A DNA stretch of 64,000 nucleotides from Chloroflexi bacterium HGW-Chloroflexi-4 (GCA_002840715.1 PHBW01000007.1:144873-208872); one strand, 5' to 3'. Shown: positions 36,483 to 45,687, counted from the first letter of the stretch. Notes: generated by a model from the sequence alone, not told the origin. Translations and numbers: made by a program.

Positions 36483-39400
36483 TCATTGATTCAGATCAGG
36501 ATCATCTACCACACTTGGATAACGAATGGGCGCACCGTGCTTTGACAACAGCTTGTTTACCTCGATCTTCAATTCGCGGATTCGATCTTCACGGCCAAGC
36601 GTGACATTATGCCAGCGTTGAAGCTCATCCATCTGTTCTTTTAATTGGATTTCTTTTTGCTTACGGTCGGAAATATCCGAAACAATGACAGCGAACTGAT
36701 TAGGTTGAGGTGAATAGGCTACCACGCCATAATACTTGCCCAGTTCACTGTGAATATCTTCAAATTCAATAGGTTCGCCCGTCAATGCTACTCTTCCATA
36801 TTTTTCGATCCAAGATTTTTCTGTTCCTGGAAGCACCTCTAAAACCGTTTTTCCGATGATATCTTTTGCTTTTAAGCCTGTTAACCGCTCAAAACTTTCA
36901 TTTACATCCAGGAAACGATAGTCAACCGGTATTCCACTTTCATCCAAAATAATTTCGTGAACCGCCAAACCCTGATGCATTTGTGAAATGAGTAGTCGAT
37001 TCTTTTCTTCACTTTCTCTCAACTCTTCTTGCCATTTTTTGCGTTCAGTAATATCCTGAACGGTACCTTTTAGCAGAGCGGGTTCGCCATTTTCATCCGG
37101 AACCAATTCTCCAGCCTCCGCCCAAACCACGTGAACAGAATCATCCGGCCAGATTATGCGATACTCAACCGGAATTGGTTTACCTTCTTCAAAAACTGAC
37201 CGGTTGGAATCTTCCACCTTTTGACGATCATCCGGATGAATTGCGTTGGAAATGACATCCTGCAGGTTCCCTGTGAACGAGTCTTTATCAATTCCAAAAA
37301 TTCGGAACATTTCATCAGACCAATCCAGGAGATTTGTCTTAATATGCCAGACCCAGCTGCCGATGTGGGCATATTTTTGGGCATTTTTTAGGTTGGCTTC
37401 TGATTCTCGAATAATCCGGGCTGCCTCTTTCTCTTCGTTAATATCTAATACATAAGCAATAACATACTTGAGATCGCCGTTAACGTCGCGGACACTTGCA
37501 TTTGAAATACGTACCCAAATAACATTTCCTGACTTTTGGATATACCGTTTTTCAAAAGTCCCCTGATTTATTTCATTAGCCAGCATTTTTTTATGAACAT
37601 CCATCCCTATAGTTTTATCTTCTGGATGTGTAACATCATTGAATGAAAGCTGTAGAAGTTCGGTGCGCGAATAACCAGTAATACTACAATATTCATCATT
37701 TACATTGAGAAATTCACCATTTTTTCCCACCATGCAAGCGCCAATATTAGCAAACTCAAAGGAAGCCTTAAAATATTCTGCACTTTCTCGAATTGTTTCT
37801 TCAGCTTGCCTTCTTGCGGTAATATCCTCTTGCAGTAACACGAAACGATCTGGTTTATCATTGTTTGTGTAAATTGGATAGCCTATCGTTCGTACCCAAG
37901 TTGGATTATCTGGCAGCTCAGGTATGGAATCATGGGGATTAAAATTCACGTCAGGGAAAACAACGGTTTTTCCGTTTTTTAAATCATCAAAAATCACATC
38001 CAAACCTTTTTCTGCTAATTGACGGTCAGTAAATAATGAATAATCAGGAGGCGGCACCGAGCCAAAAAGTTTTTGAAATGCCGGATTAACTTCCAAAGTG
38101 TACCCGTCGCTATCCAATACCTGGATTGATACTGGGCTCATGGTAATAAGATTTTTTAAAAACACCTCTGCTTTTAAGCGGTCTGTGAGATCTCGTGTCA
38201 TTGACAAGATGCACTGTACACCTTCAACTTCAATTACTCTCGCAGACATCAAGCAAGATTTGATTTCGCCATTTTTTGTGCGAAATTGTGCTTCCAGATT
38301 ATTGACAATCCCAGCTTCGCGCAGCCCTTTTACCAAACGCTTTCGATCTTCCGGTTTCACCCAAATATCGATTTCACGCGATGTTTTTCCATTCACATCA
38401 TCACGTGTGTATCCAGTTAATAGTGTGAAACCTTCGTTAATTTCGATGTACAAACCATCTGACATTCGATTGATATTGATCGAATCTGGAGACGTTCTGA
38501 ATGCAGTGGAAAACTTTGTCTCAGATAAACGCAGCTCATTTTCTATCTTTCTTTTCTCAGTCACATCTTGAACATTTACCACCCGGTATTTCACATTACC
38601 TTTTTCATCTTTGACTGTGGTCACATCCATGATCACAGGAAAGGTGTGGCCATCTTTATGAACATGCAGCGACTCCCAAACATGATGACCTTTTTGATGC
38701 GCCAGTTCTATATTTTTGGCAATCTCTGCCTGACTACCCGGCAGGTATAGATCAGGTATTTTTAACCCTTTTAGTTCTTCAGGTTCGTAGCCATGCATTC
38801 GTGCATAGGCAGGATTAAACAACTCAACAAATTTTCCATCCGCGCTACCGATGGCGATACCCCATTCAGCATTTTCAAAGATTTGACCCCATTTTTCAAG
38901 TTCCAGTTCTTTGGCTTTTCGATCCGTAATATCACGATTGCTTTCGCGGCGGCCCAGGAAATCGCCCTGTTCTCCAAAGACTGCCGCACACCAATGACTG
39001 ATCCAGCGAATCTCTCCATTGGCGTTGATGATACGGAAATCAAGATTATGGGCTTGTTCATGGTTATTAGACTTAATGGCATTAAGGTGTTCTTGAACAA
39101 TTGGTTTGTCTTCTGGCACAACGATATCCAGCAACAAATTTGGGTTATTTATAAATTCTTCTGCCTTATGTCCTGATATTCGTTCACAAGAAGGAGAAAC
39201 ATATCGGTAGGTACCATCCGGCAGGCGCCAGGCTTCCCAATCATAAGTGAAATCAGCGACCGTTCGATATTTTTCTTCGCTCTTGCGTAATTCCTCGGTG
39301 TGATTTTCGATGGCCTGCCGCATGAATTCAAAACTGGAGGCAAGTGTATCTATCTCTGAAAGACCGGAGGAGACATCCAACAAATCACTTTTTGAATATC

Positions 39401-40337
39401 TTCCTTGTGAAATTGATAATGCTAAACGATCCAATTCGCTGATCGGATTAACCACCTGTTTGACGACCATCTCACGTTCACGACGTACAATAAACAAAAA
39501 TATTAGTCCGATAAGTAACAAGCCGAAAATTGCAGGATAAAGAATTACACCGTAAATCGCTAAGATTTGGGTTTCAGTGATCGCATACCAATCCGTTTGC
39601 GGAATTTTTGTAACAATAGAATATTTAATTTTTCCATGATCTCTGACGACGTGCGACTCAATTTCTTCACTGCTGTTCGTAAATAGGTTTAAATAACCAA
39701 TATTTTGCTGCTGCTTTACCATTTCAAAATTCGAATGAGATAAGAATACTCCAGATGCATCTGTTAAATAAAAATTTATCCCTTTGCTAAGATTCATTAC
39801 AATTAAATTATCTTCAAAACCAGTTAGGTTTAACTCCCCAACTAATAACCCGGCTCCGTTATCAAATGGATAACTAATATATACTGTTGGATTCCCTGTT
39901 CTCGGTGAAATAAATGGTTTTGATTGAATGTATGAGTTTAAGCCATTTTGAAAATTGGGGTGCCCAGACATATCCATACCAATTTTGATTTGACTATTGT
40001 CAGGTGCAATTGCATATAGATGTCCGTCGGATTTAATAATGTAAAGGGAATCAATGAGTTTGCTGGATTGGTGTACGACTTCCAGGTCTTCCTGACTGGG
40101 CGAAATTGCTGCGAGTGTACGAACCAAGTTGACTGCATTTTTAAAATAAGCACTGGCACTTTTTGCAAACAAAAGCGTTGATTGTCGTTGGCTGATAATT
40201 TGATTTCTTCCACTGAGATAAGAAGAAAAACCAATAATAAGAAAAATAATAAATGAGACTATTAACCATTGTGAGTTTATCAATCTTGAAATTACTATTT
40301 TTAACGGTTGTGGAGAAGGGCTTGTTTTCTTATTCAT
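36483..40337 (-). CDS. dCache-HAMP-multi-PAS sensory protein without a transmitter domain
   Basis: This 1284-residue membrane protein has helices at about 24-45 and 268-290 flanking an extracytoplasmic dCache-like sensor (about 48-265). A HAMP linker and seven consecutive PAS/PAC units follow (starting near 355, 480, 605, 725, 870, 990 and 1120). It ends in a short coiled coil (HNVTLGREDRIRELKIEVN, then LLSKHG). No histidine kinase, GGDEF, EAL or MCP output is present, so the signal must pass to another protein, probably the adjacent PocR kinase. Its start overlaps the stop of the upstream solute-binding lipoprotein gene (ATGA), implying coupled synthesis of binder and sensor. A frameshift hiding an output domain was looked for and not seen: the next gene starts 42 bp later with its own full domain set. 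Confidence 0.88.
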   Translation of the reverse strand: MNKKTSPSPQPLKIVISRLINSQWLIVSFIIFLIIGFSSYLSGRNQIISQRQSTLLFAKSASAYFKNAVNLVRTLAAISPSQEDLEVVHQSSKLIDSLYIIKSDGHLYAIAPDNSQIKIGMDMSGHPNFQNGLNSYIQSKPFISPRTGNPTVYISYPFDNGAGLLVGELNLTGFEDNLIVMNLSKGINFYLTDASGVFLSHSNFEMVKQQQNIGYLNLFTNSSEEIESHVVRDHGKIKYSIVTKIPQTDWYAITETQILAIYGVILYPAIFGLLLIGLIFLFIVRREREMVVKQVVNPISELDRLALSISQGRYSKSDLLDVSSGLSEIDTLASSFEFMRQAIENHTEELRKSEEKYRTVADFTYDWEAWRLPDGTYRYVSPSCERISGHKAEEFINNPNLLLDIVVPEDKPIVQEHLNAIKSNNHEQAHNLDFRIINANGEIRWISHWCAAVFGEQGDFLGRRESNRDITDRKAKELELEKWGQIFENAEWGIAIGSADGKFVELFNPAYARMHGYEPEELKGLKIPDLYLPGSQAEIAKNIELAHQKGHHVWESLHVHKDGHTFPVIMDVTTVKDEKGNVKYRVVNVQDVTEKRKIENELRLSETKFSTAFRTSPDSININRMSDGLYIEINEGFTLLTGYTRDDVNGKTSREIDIWVKPEDRKRLVKGLREAGIVNNLEAQFRTKNGEIKSCLMSARVIEVEGVQCILSMTRDLTDRLKAEVFLKNLITMSPVSIQVLDSDGYTLEVNPAFQKLFGSVPPPDYSLFTDRQLAEKGLDVIFDDLKNGKTVVFPDVNFNPHDSIPELPDNPTWVRTIGYPIYTNNDKPDRFVLLQEDITARRQAEETIRESAEYFKASFEFANIGACMVGKNGEFLNVNDEYCSITGYSRTELLQLSFNDVTHPEDKTIGMDVHKKMLANEINQGTFEKRYIQKSGNVIWVRISNASVRDVNGDLKYVIAYVLDINEEKEAARIIRESEANLKNAQKYAHIGSWVWHIKTNLLDWSDEMFRIFGIDKDSFTGNLQDVISNAIHPDDRQKVEDSNRSVFEEGKPIPVEYRIIWPDDSVHVVWAEAGELVPDENGEPALLKGTVQDITERKKWQEELRESEEKNRLLISQMHQGLAVHEIILDESGIPVDYRFLDVNESFERLTGLKAKDIIGKTVLEVLPGTEKSWIEKYGRVALTGEPIEFEDIHSELGKYYGVVAYSPQPNQFAVIVSDISDRKQKEIQLKEQMDELQRWHNVTLGREDRIRELKIEVNKLLSKHGAPIRYPSVVDDPDLNQ

Positions 40338-41479
40338 TGAGGCATCTCCAAATTTCTAATGGTTACAAATTCGCCATCAATCACTTTTTGGATTGCGAGA
40401 TTTCTCAATACATCACCATAAGCATCCAATTTTACTGGTCCAGTTAACCCTATGTAATCTTGAATACCAATCAACTCACTTCCCAGGTTTTCTGCACTTC
40501 CGTTAGTCTTTTCAAGAGCCCTCGCAAGCAGCTGCATTGTTTCATACCCCTGCATGGCGGTAAAAATAGGAGTCGTTCCATACAATTCTTGATAATCTGT
40601 TTTAAATTCTTCCAGTTTTGGCGATTGATCATTCACGTTGAAAAATACAATAATCTCCAAACTTTCAATGGTATTCCCTCCGGTTTGAAAAAGCATGTCT
40701 CCTTGAGCCCATGAGGTGGTAAACAATTCTGGTGTCCAGTTCTTTAAACTAATCTCTTGGGTAATAAGACCTGCATCATAAGGTGAGGCTATAAGTAATA
40801 CCCCTTCGGCAAGACTGGTTTTCATATTTTGAACAGGCTGAGAATAATCAGGATATTGAGAAGAATAGATTTTTTGAGTGGAGACAATTTTCCCACCTAG
40901 TTTTTTAAAGGCATTTGAGAAAGAATTAGCCCAAGATTCAGCAAAAGATTTATTATCTTCGTCAAAAATGATTGCCATCGATTTAATTTTTCGATCACTA
41001 AATACATAATCTGCAAAGCTTCGACCCATTGAATCAGTAGATGATGCTGTACGGAAAAACATATCATTAATTCCCGTCATTTCTGAAGCAGCCGCAGTGG
41101 CACTAAACATCAAAACACCATTTGAATTGGCTACTTGATATCCGGTTATGGTTTGGTCACTTGTGATGTGTCCAATTACAGCAACAACATCCGCGTCAAT
41201 CAGATTATTCTCTGCGTCTATTGCCCCTTGCGGTGTACCGAAATCATCTTCAACGATTAATTCAAGGTGCCTACCATATATCCCCCCGGCAGCGTTTATT
41301 TCCTCCAACGCCATTTCAACCCCATTGCGTAAATGGATTCCCAGATCTGCTTGTTTTCCGGTTAGTTGGGCTGCTAGTCCGATGCGGATTGGGGATTTTG
41401 CTCCACATCCAGAAAGACCAAAGAATAGGATAACAAATAAGACTATCCAAACATATCTATTCAGAATCTTTTTTGACAT
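40334..41479 (-). CDS. Periplasmic-type solute-binding lipoprotein (Peripla_BP_6 class)
   Basis: The 381-residue protein has a lipoprotein signal with lipobox LSGC (lipidated Cys at residue 25). Its mature domain has the branched-chain amino acid or amide binding-protein fold: IRIGLAAQLTGKQADLG, EINAAGGIYGRHLELIVED, IGHITSDQT and MQGYETMQLLARAL. Members usually serve ABC transporters, but no permease or ATPase gene is near; instead it opens a signalling operon and is translationally coupled (ATGA) to the dCache sensor gene. It therefore probably presents a ligand to that sensor. CAGGGTGAGCGAAA precedes the ATG. The ligand is unknown. Confidence 0.9.
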   Translation of the reverse strand: MSKKILNRYVWIVLFVILFFGLSGCGAKSPIRIGLAAQLTGKQADLGIHLRNGVEMALEEINAAGGIYGRHLELIVEDDFGTPQGAIDAENNLIDADVVAVIGHITSDQTITGYQVANSNGVLMFSATAAASEMTGINDMFFRTASSTDSMGRSFADYVFSDRKIKSMAIIFDEDNKSFAESWANSFSNAFKKLGGKIVSTQKIYSSQYPDYSQPVQNMKTSLAEGVLLIASPYDAGLITQEISLKNWTPELFTTSWAQGDMLFQTGGNTIESLEIIVFFNVNDQSPKLEEFKTDYQELYGTTPIFTAMQGYETMQLLARALEKTNGSAENLGSELIGIQDYIGLTGPVKLDAYGDVLRNLAIQKVIDGEFVTIRNLEMPQ

Positions 41480-41520
41480 TTTCGCTCACCCTGATAAATC
41501 AATAGCTGTAGATTCAGAAC

Positions 41521-41526
41521 ATTATA
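41521..41526 (-). promoter_or_regulatory. Candidate -10 element for the six-gene signalling operon
   Basis: TATAAT is present on the minus strand 41 bases before the lipoprotein start. No convincing -35 was found at the usual distance. Confidence 0.4.
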
Positions 41527-41754
41527 TGACTTGCATAATTGTTCTACTATATAACATAAATTAAAAACGAGTCAACAACTAGTTAAAGAGCGTTGAAATC
41601 TACGTTATATCATTCTATTTATATCTATGATTTTTCTTAATTGCTGTAATATCTGAATAAAGAAAGCCTTAATAATAAATAATTCCGTTTCTAAAGCTTC
41701 ATAGTAATAAATGATAAAATTGGTCAATTATTACAGAAAAAGGCAGGTGACAAA

Positions 41755-42654
41755 ATGGTGGAAATAGAAAAAATTGCGTATCACGGCTGGCCAAATTGTT
41801 TAAAAATTAGCAATCATATTATAGAATTGATCGTCCTTACTGATGTCGGTCCAAGAATTATCCACTTGTCTTTCAAAGGTGGAGATAATTTGCTTTATGA
41901 AAATATAGAGGATGCCGGTCAGATGGGGGGAAACAAGTGGCGCACATATGGTGGACACCGCCTATGGCATGCACCAGAAGATATTAAACGCACTTACGTT
42001 CCTGATAACTTTCCAGTACAGGTGAAAATTCTTAAAGATGGAGCCAGATTCACTGCACCCATCGAATCCAACGGCATTCAAAAGGTTGTTGAGGTTCACC
42101 TATCTGACAGCGAAGCCAGAGTGAAAGTTAACCACACCATGATCAATCACAGCGAATGGCCCATCCCATTAGCCTTGTGGGCACTGACTGTGATGAAAGC
42201 TGGCGGCAAGGTAATTGTCCCCCACTCTCCCAAATTCAGCCATGACGAGAACTTATTACCAACTCATACATTAACTTTATGGGGATTCACAAAAATGGAT
42301 GATCCCCGCTGGATTTGGGGAGAAAAGTATTACTCGCTTAAACAAGACAGTTCACTGGATTACTGCCAGAAAATAGGTTCAACCAATACCTTTGGTTGGG
42401 CTGCATACCAACATAAAGATGAAGTTTTCATAAAGCGATTTGGATATAACCCTGCGCTCAGCTACCCTGACATGAACTGCAATTTTGAAACCTATACAGA
42501 TCAGAATATGCTCGAAGTTGAAACACTTGGACCCAACGTGGTCATTGATCCGGGTAAGAAAGCAGAGCATAATGAGGAATGGTCGCTGCACAAAGGCATT
42601 AAACCTGCCGTGACTGATGCAGAAATCGACCACACTATTTTGCCCCTGGTCTAG
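41755..42654 (+). CDS. DUF4380-like protein (aldose-epimerase-type fold suspected)
   Basis: The 299-residue protein has no signal peptide. The features LTDVGPRIIHLSFKGGDNLLYE, WRTYGGHRLWHAPED and the later ETLGPNVVIDPG resemble DUF4380 proteins, beta-sandwich proteins related in fold to galactose mutarotases. A role in binding or isomerising a sugar is plausible but unproven. AGGCAGGTGAC precedes the ATG. It is divergent from the signalling operon and is followed by its own terminator. Confidence 0.7.
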   Translation: MVEIEKIAYHGWPNCLKISNHIIELIVLTDVGPRIIHLSFKGGDNLLYENIEDAGQMGGNKWRTYGGHRLWHAPEDIKRTYVPDNFPVQVKILKDGARFTAPIESNGIQKVVEVHLSDSEARVKVNHTMINHSEWPIPLALWALTVMKAGGKVIVPHSPKFSHDENLLPTHTLTLWGFTKMDDPRWIWGEKYYSLKQDSSLDYCQKIGSTNTFGWAAYQHKDEVFIKRFGYNPALSYPDMNCNFETYTDQNMLEVETLGPNVVIDPGKKAEHNEEWSLHKGIKPAVTDAEIDHTILPLV

Positions 42655-42682
42655 CTGGTAACTACGAATATGGCAATGTTCA

Positions 42683-42717
42683 AAATGATGCCCTGACCTT
42701 TTGGGCATCATTTATAA
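42683..42717 (+). terminator. Rho-independent terminator of the DUF4380-like gene
   Basis: An 11-bp perfect stem (42683-42693 with 42703-42713) is followed by an AT-rich tail that includes TATAAT (42712-42717), possibly the -10 of the next gene. Confidence 0.75.
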
Positions 42718-42750
42718 TAAAAAGTAAGACCTTTCCCTATGGAGGTATCC

Positions 42751-43299
42751 ATGTTTACCGACGCCCGCAGCAAAAAAATAATTTTGGTGGCACACTGCAT
42801 CTTAAATCAAAATGCAAAGATTGACCGCTGCGCCCGTTACCCTGGTGCCAGCCGAGAAGTAACCCAAGCTCTATTGGATGCCGGTGTTGGATTAATTCAA
42901 ATTCCTTGTCCGGAATTGCAATATCTGGGACTTGATCGACAAGTAGAGAAAGACAAAGAGACCACGATAGAATCTGAAGACGACCGGGTTGCTTTATTAA
43001 TGAATAAAACTGTACCAAAAGTGCTGTGCGGAAAAATCTCTTACGATCTTATCTATCAAATCAAACAATATCAATTGAACGGTTTTACAGTGGTTGGAAT
43101 GTTGGGTGTCAATGGGTCGCCAACCTGCGGTGTGGAAACGACCTGGACAGAAGGCAAAGAGACAGACGGCAGCGGTATCTTTGTTAAGATATTTAAAGAA
43201 GAATGTGCCGATCAGGGCGTCAAAATCCCCATTCGTGGAATCAAGGCACAAGAACCCAGAGAAGCATTGAATACGTTGCAAGAATTGTTGAACGCGTAA
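42751..43299 (+). CDS. TudS/DUF523-related putative desulfidase
   Basis: I start at the ATG at 42751, which has a perfect GGAGG five bases upstream; the earlier ATG lies before that site. The 182-residue protein has the DUF523-like pattern of a Cys in the first strand (VAHCILNQN), a later Cys in IPCPELQ, and GVNGSPTCGVE. In TudS, three Cys hold a [4Fe-4S] cluster that removes sulfur from thiouracil. This sequence resembles the related CD3072-type subgroup, whose substrate is not known. It is probably cytoplasmic. A terminator follows, shared with the convergent ROK kinase gene. Confidence 0.75.
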   Translation: MFTDARSKKIILVAHCILNQNAKIDRCARYPGASREVTQALLDAGVGLIQIPCPELQYLGLDRQVEKDKETTIESEDDRVALLMNKTVPKVLCGKISYDLIYQIKQYQLNGFTVVGMLGVNGSPTCGVETTWTEGKETDGSGIFVKIFKEECADQGVKIPIRGIKAQEPREALNTLQELLNA

Positions 43300-43318
43300 A
43301 AAGAATTACCTATTATAT

Positions 43319-43356
43319 AAAACAGACCCGGACATGATAATCCGGGTCTGTTTTAT
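43319..43356. terminator. Bidirectional terminator
   Basis: A 14-bp stem (43319-43332 with 43341-43354) with A- and T-run ends separates the convergent desulfidase-like and ROK kinase genes. Confidence 0.9.
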
Positions 43357-43372
43357 ACACAATTAAGATGTC

Positions 43373-44329
43373 TTACCCTTTTGCCAACACCATGGCACCC
43401 ACCAGACCAGCCTGGTCGCCCAGCTTGGCATAGCAAATCTGAAGGTTAGCCAGATAGGCAGGCGTCATAACGCTATTTTCCATCGTGCGTTTCACTGGAT
43501 TCAACAAAAGATCGCGGGCATTGGTTACACCACCCCCTAAAACAATTACGGTTGGGTTAAAAATATGCAGCAGATCGGTGATGGCGCGTCCGAGGAAGGT
43601 GCCGGCGTATTCAAATGCTTCAATCGCCAACGGATCACCCGCAGCCCCAGCTTCAGCAATCTGCCTTGATGTCGGTTTTTGAGGATTAAGTGACAACGAT
43701 GATTTGGCGCCTTCCAATAATCTGCGCTCAACATAGTTGGCAATGCCGGTGCCTGATGAAACAGATTCCAAATGTCCGCGTCTTCCACAGCCGCAAATCG
43801 GACCGTCTGGCAACACAGTGATGTGCCCCACTTCACCTGCAATACCTTGCGAACCAACCAGCATACGGTCATCAACGATAAATCCACCGCCAATGCCGGT
43901 GCTGATGGTAAGGTAAATCAGGTCGTGATGTCCAACCCCGGCGCCGTAACGCCATTCTCCCAAAGCTGCCAGATTGGCATCATTTCCAAGAATAACGGGG
44001 GTTTTATGGCGTTTTTCAACCAAGGGTCCAAGCGGGATATCTATCCAACCCTTAACATTTGATGCTTTATAAACAATGCCGTTTTTGGGATCCACCGGAC
44101 CAGGAACTGCAATGCCGATCCTTTCAACACCACCTTCATCTGGCCAGATCTCACCGATTAAATCATTTAAGCGGTCTTCTGATTTTTCATCGCCCTGATG
44201 AGTGGCAATGATCTTCTTTTTAATGGGTTCGATACCCTCTTCGCCATAAAGCGCTGCACGAAGTTGAGTGCCGCCAATATCAATACCAATATATTTCTTG
44301 CTTTTTGCCAAATTACCCTCAAATTCCAC
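43373..44329 (-). CDS. ROK family sugar kinase (glucokinase type)
   Basis: The 318-residue protein phosphorylates a hexose, most likely glucose, with ATP. The phosphate loop GIDIGGTQLRAALYG, the sugar-binding stretch VILGNDANLAALGEW, TISTGIGGG, the ROK zinc motif CGCGRRGHLE and the C-terminal VIVLGGGVTNA are present. No helix-turn-helix domain precedes the kinase, so it is an enzyme, not a ROK repressor. The start is uncertain: GTG at 44329 with GAGG nine bases upstream, or TTG at 44311 with GAGGG four bases upstream (protein MAKSKKYIG). It could feed glucose released by the GH1 and GH127 pathways into glycolysis. Confidence 0.92.
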   Translation of the reverse strand: MEFEGNLAKSKKYIGIDIGGTQLRAALYGEEGIEPIKKKIIATHQGDEKSEDRLNDLIGEIWPDEGGVERIGIAVPGPVDPKNGIVYKASNVKGWIDIPLGPLVEKRHKTPVILGNDANLAALGEWRYGAGVGHHDLIYLTISTGIGGGFIVDDRMLVGSQGIAGEVGHITVLPDGPICGCGRRGHLESVSSGTGIANYVERRLLEGAKSSLSLNPQKPTSRQIAEAGAAGDPLAIEAFEYAGTFLGRAITDLLHIFNPTVIVLGGGVTNARDLLLNPVKRTMENSVMTPAYLANLQICYAKLGDQAGLVGAMVLAKG

Positions 44330-44461
44330 CGGAAAGAACCTCTCAACGGTATAATAAAAATAATATCATGACTATACAAATGCGCATGAATTTTACCAAT
44401 AAAAGTCATTATTGTGGTTTTAATAATTAACAAAGAAATTCCCCGTTTTTTAGAAACCTTG

Positions 44462-44470
44462 TGGTATAAT
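44462..44470 (+). promoter_or_regulatory. Extended -10 promoter of rplS
   Basis: TGGTATAAT is a perfect extended -10. Transcription would start near 44477, just before a small hairpin (44481-44494, GCCGT-TCAA-ACGGC) at the 5' end of the leader. Confidence 0.65.
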
Positions 44471-44521
44471 TTTGCTTCGCGCCGTTCAAACGGCATGAAA
44501 ATAAAAGGTCAGGTGTAGAAA

Positions 44522-44869
44522 ATGAGCGATTTATTAAAAGCCTATGATGCCCCCGTTAACCCGAATATTCCGGAACTGCGTACCGGTGATTCAGTTAGCG
44601 TTCATGTAAAGATTAAAGAAGGCAACCGCGAACGTATTCAAGAGTTCAAAGGCGTTGTTCTTTACATGCACAATTGTGGAAACAATTCAACCTTTACTGT
44701 ACGCCGTGTTGCCACCAATGGCATTGGTGTGGAACGTACTTTTCTTCTTCGTTCACCCCGCATCGATAAAGTTGTGGTTGAACGACATAGCAAAGTTCGC
44801 CGCGCCCGCCTGTACTTCCTGCGCGAACGCTCTGGCAAGAGTGCACGCCTCAAACAGAAATTTAATTAG
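44522..44869 (+). CDS. rplS: 50S ribosomal protein L19
   Basis: The 115-residue protein is a complete L19 (PELRTGDSVSVHVKIKEGNRE, quoted in part as TGDSVSVHVKIKEGNRERIQ, then FKGVVL and the basic tail VRRARLYFLRERSGKSARLK). It sits at the 30S-50S interface. The gene stands alone with its own extended -10 promoter and terminator, not next to trmD, rimM and rpsP as in many bacteria. AGGTCAGGTGTAGAAA precedes the ATG. Confidence 0.97.
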   Translation: MSDLLKAYDAPVNPNIPELRTGDSVSVHVKIKEGNRERIQEFKGVVLYMHNCGNNSTFTVRRVATNGIGVERTFLLRSPRIDKVVVERHSKVRRARLYFLRERSGKSARLKQKFN

Positions 44870-44892
44870 TTCTTTACCTGCCGCTTTTTTCA

Positions 44893-44928
44893 GGGTGCAA
44901 CCAACGCCGAGGTTGCGCCCTTTGTTCT
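44893..44928 (+). terminator. Rho-independent terminator of rplS
   Basis: A 10-bp stem (44893-44902 with 44911-44920, one G-T pair) is followed by TTTGTTCTT, 24 bp after the stop. Confidence 0.85.
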
Positions 44929-44953
44929 TAAACAGGTTTACATGGAGATTGTT

Positions 44954-45685
44954 ATGACCCCTCCCATCATCGGCATCACAGTCAGCCGCAATTTTGAAAA
45001 TCACCAGTTTTACAATCAAAATCCTTCTGCATATTCAGAGGCTATTGTTCTAGCCGGTGGACTTCCAATTTTGATCCCCATTGAATTCCCTCTTAAAGAT
45101 ATTACTTCGCTGCTCAATCATATTAATGGCTTGTTGATTTCTGGTGGAGATGATGTAGATAATCAGCTATATGGTGGTGAAGCACATCCTTCAGTTGAAG
45201 GTATTTGCTTAAAACGCGACAAACTGGAAATTGAATTATTAGATAATGCCATACAGATGAAAAAACCTGTATTGGGTATCTGCAGAGGCATGCAATTGAT
45301 AAATGTTGCATTAGGCGGGACATTATATACCCACGTACCAGAGCAATATAAATCAGATCTGATTCACAACACACCTGAAGAAAATGGGCGGTCAAACCTG
45401 GTGCATGAAGTAGAATTGGATATGGATTCCATACTAGGCAGGATCGTTGGAATCAATCGATTTCAGGTTAACAGTTTTCATCATCAGGCAATTCAGATGC
45501 TTTCATCCGATTTAAAGGTGACAGCGCGCGCAACTGATGGTTTAATAGAAGCAGTAGAGATGAATTCAGGTGATTCTTTTGGTGTAATTGGAGTGCAATG
45601 GCACCCGGAATGCCTGACAAACATTGAATCGCAAACTAATATTTTTAAGTCCTTTATTACCGCATGTAAAAATAACCGGGAGTAG
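44954..45685 (+). CDS. Class I glutamine amidotransferase-like hydrolase (peptidase C26, gamma-glutamyl-GABA hydrolase type)
   Basis: I start at the ATG at 44954, with GGAG six bases upstream. The 243-residue protein has the catalytic triad of the class I amidotransferase fold: Cys110 in LGICRGMQ, His217 and Glu219 in QWHPE. GLLISGGDDVD and GGTLYTH match the PuuD-like branch that cleaves gamma-glutamyl bonds. The natural substrate may be gamma-glutamyl-GABA or another gamma-glutamyl amide. It is followed 2 bp later by murI, so the two are probably cotranscribed, and both involve glutamate chemistry. Confidence 0.9.
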   Translation: MTPPIIGITVSRNFENHQFYNQNPSAYSEAIVLAGGLPILIPIEFPLKDITSLLNHINGLLISGGDDVDNQLYGGEAHPSVEGICLKRDKLEIELLDNAIQMKKPVLGICRGMQLINVALGGTLYTHVPEQYKSDLIHNTPEENGRSNLVHEVELDMDSILGRIVGINRFQVNSFHHQAIQMLSSDLKVTARATDGLIEAVEMNSGDSFGVIGVQWHPECLTNIESQTNIFKSFITACKNNRE

Positions 45686-45687
45686 AA

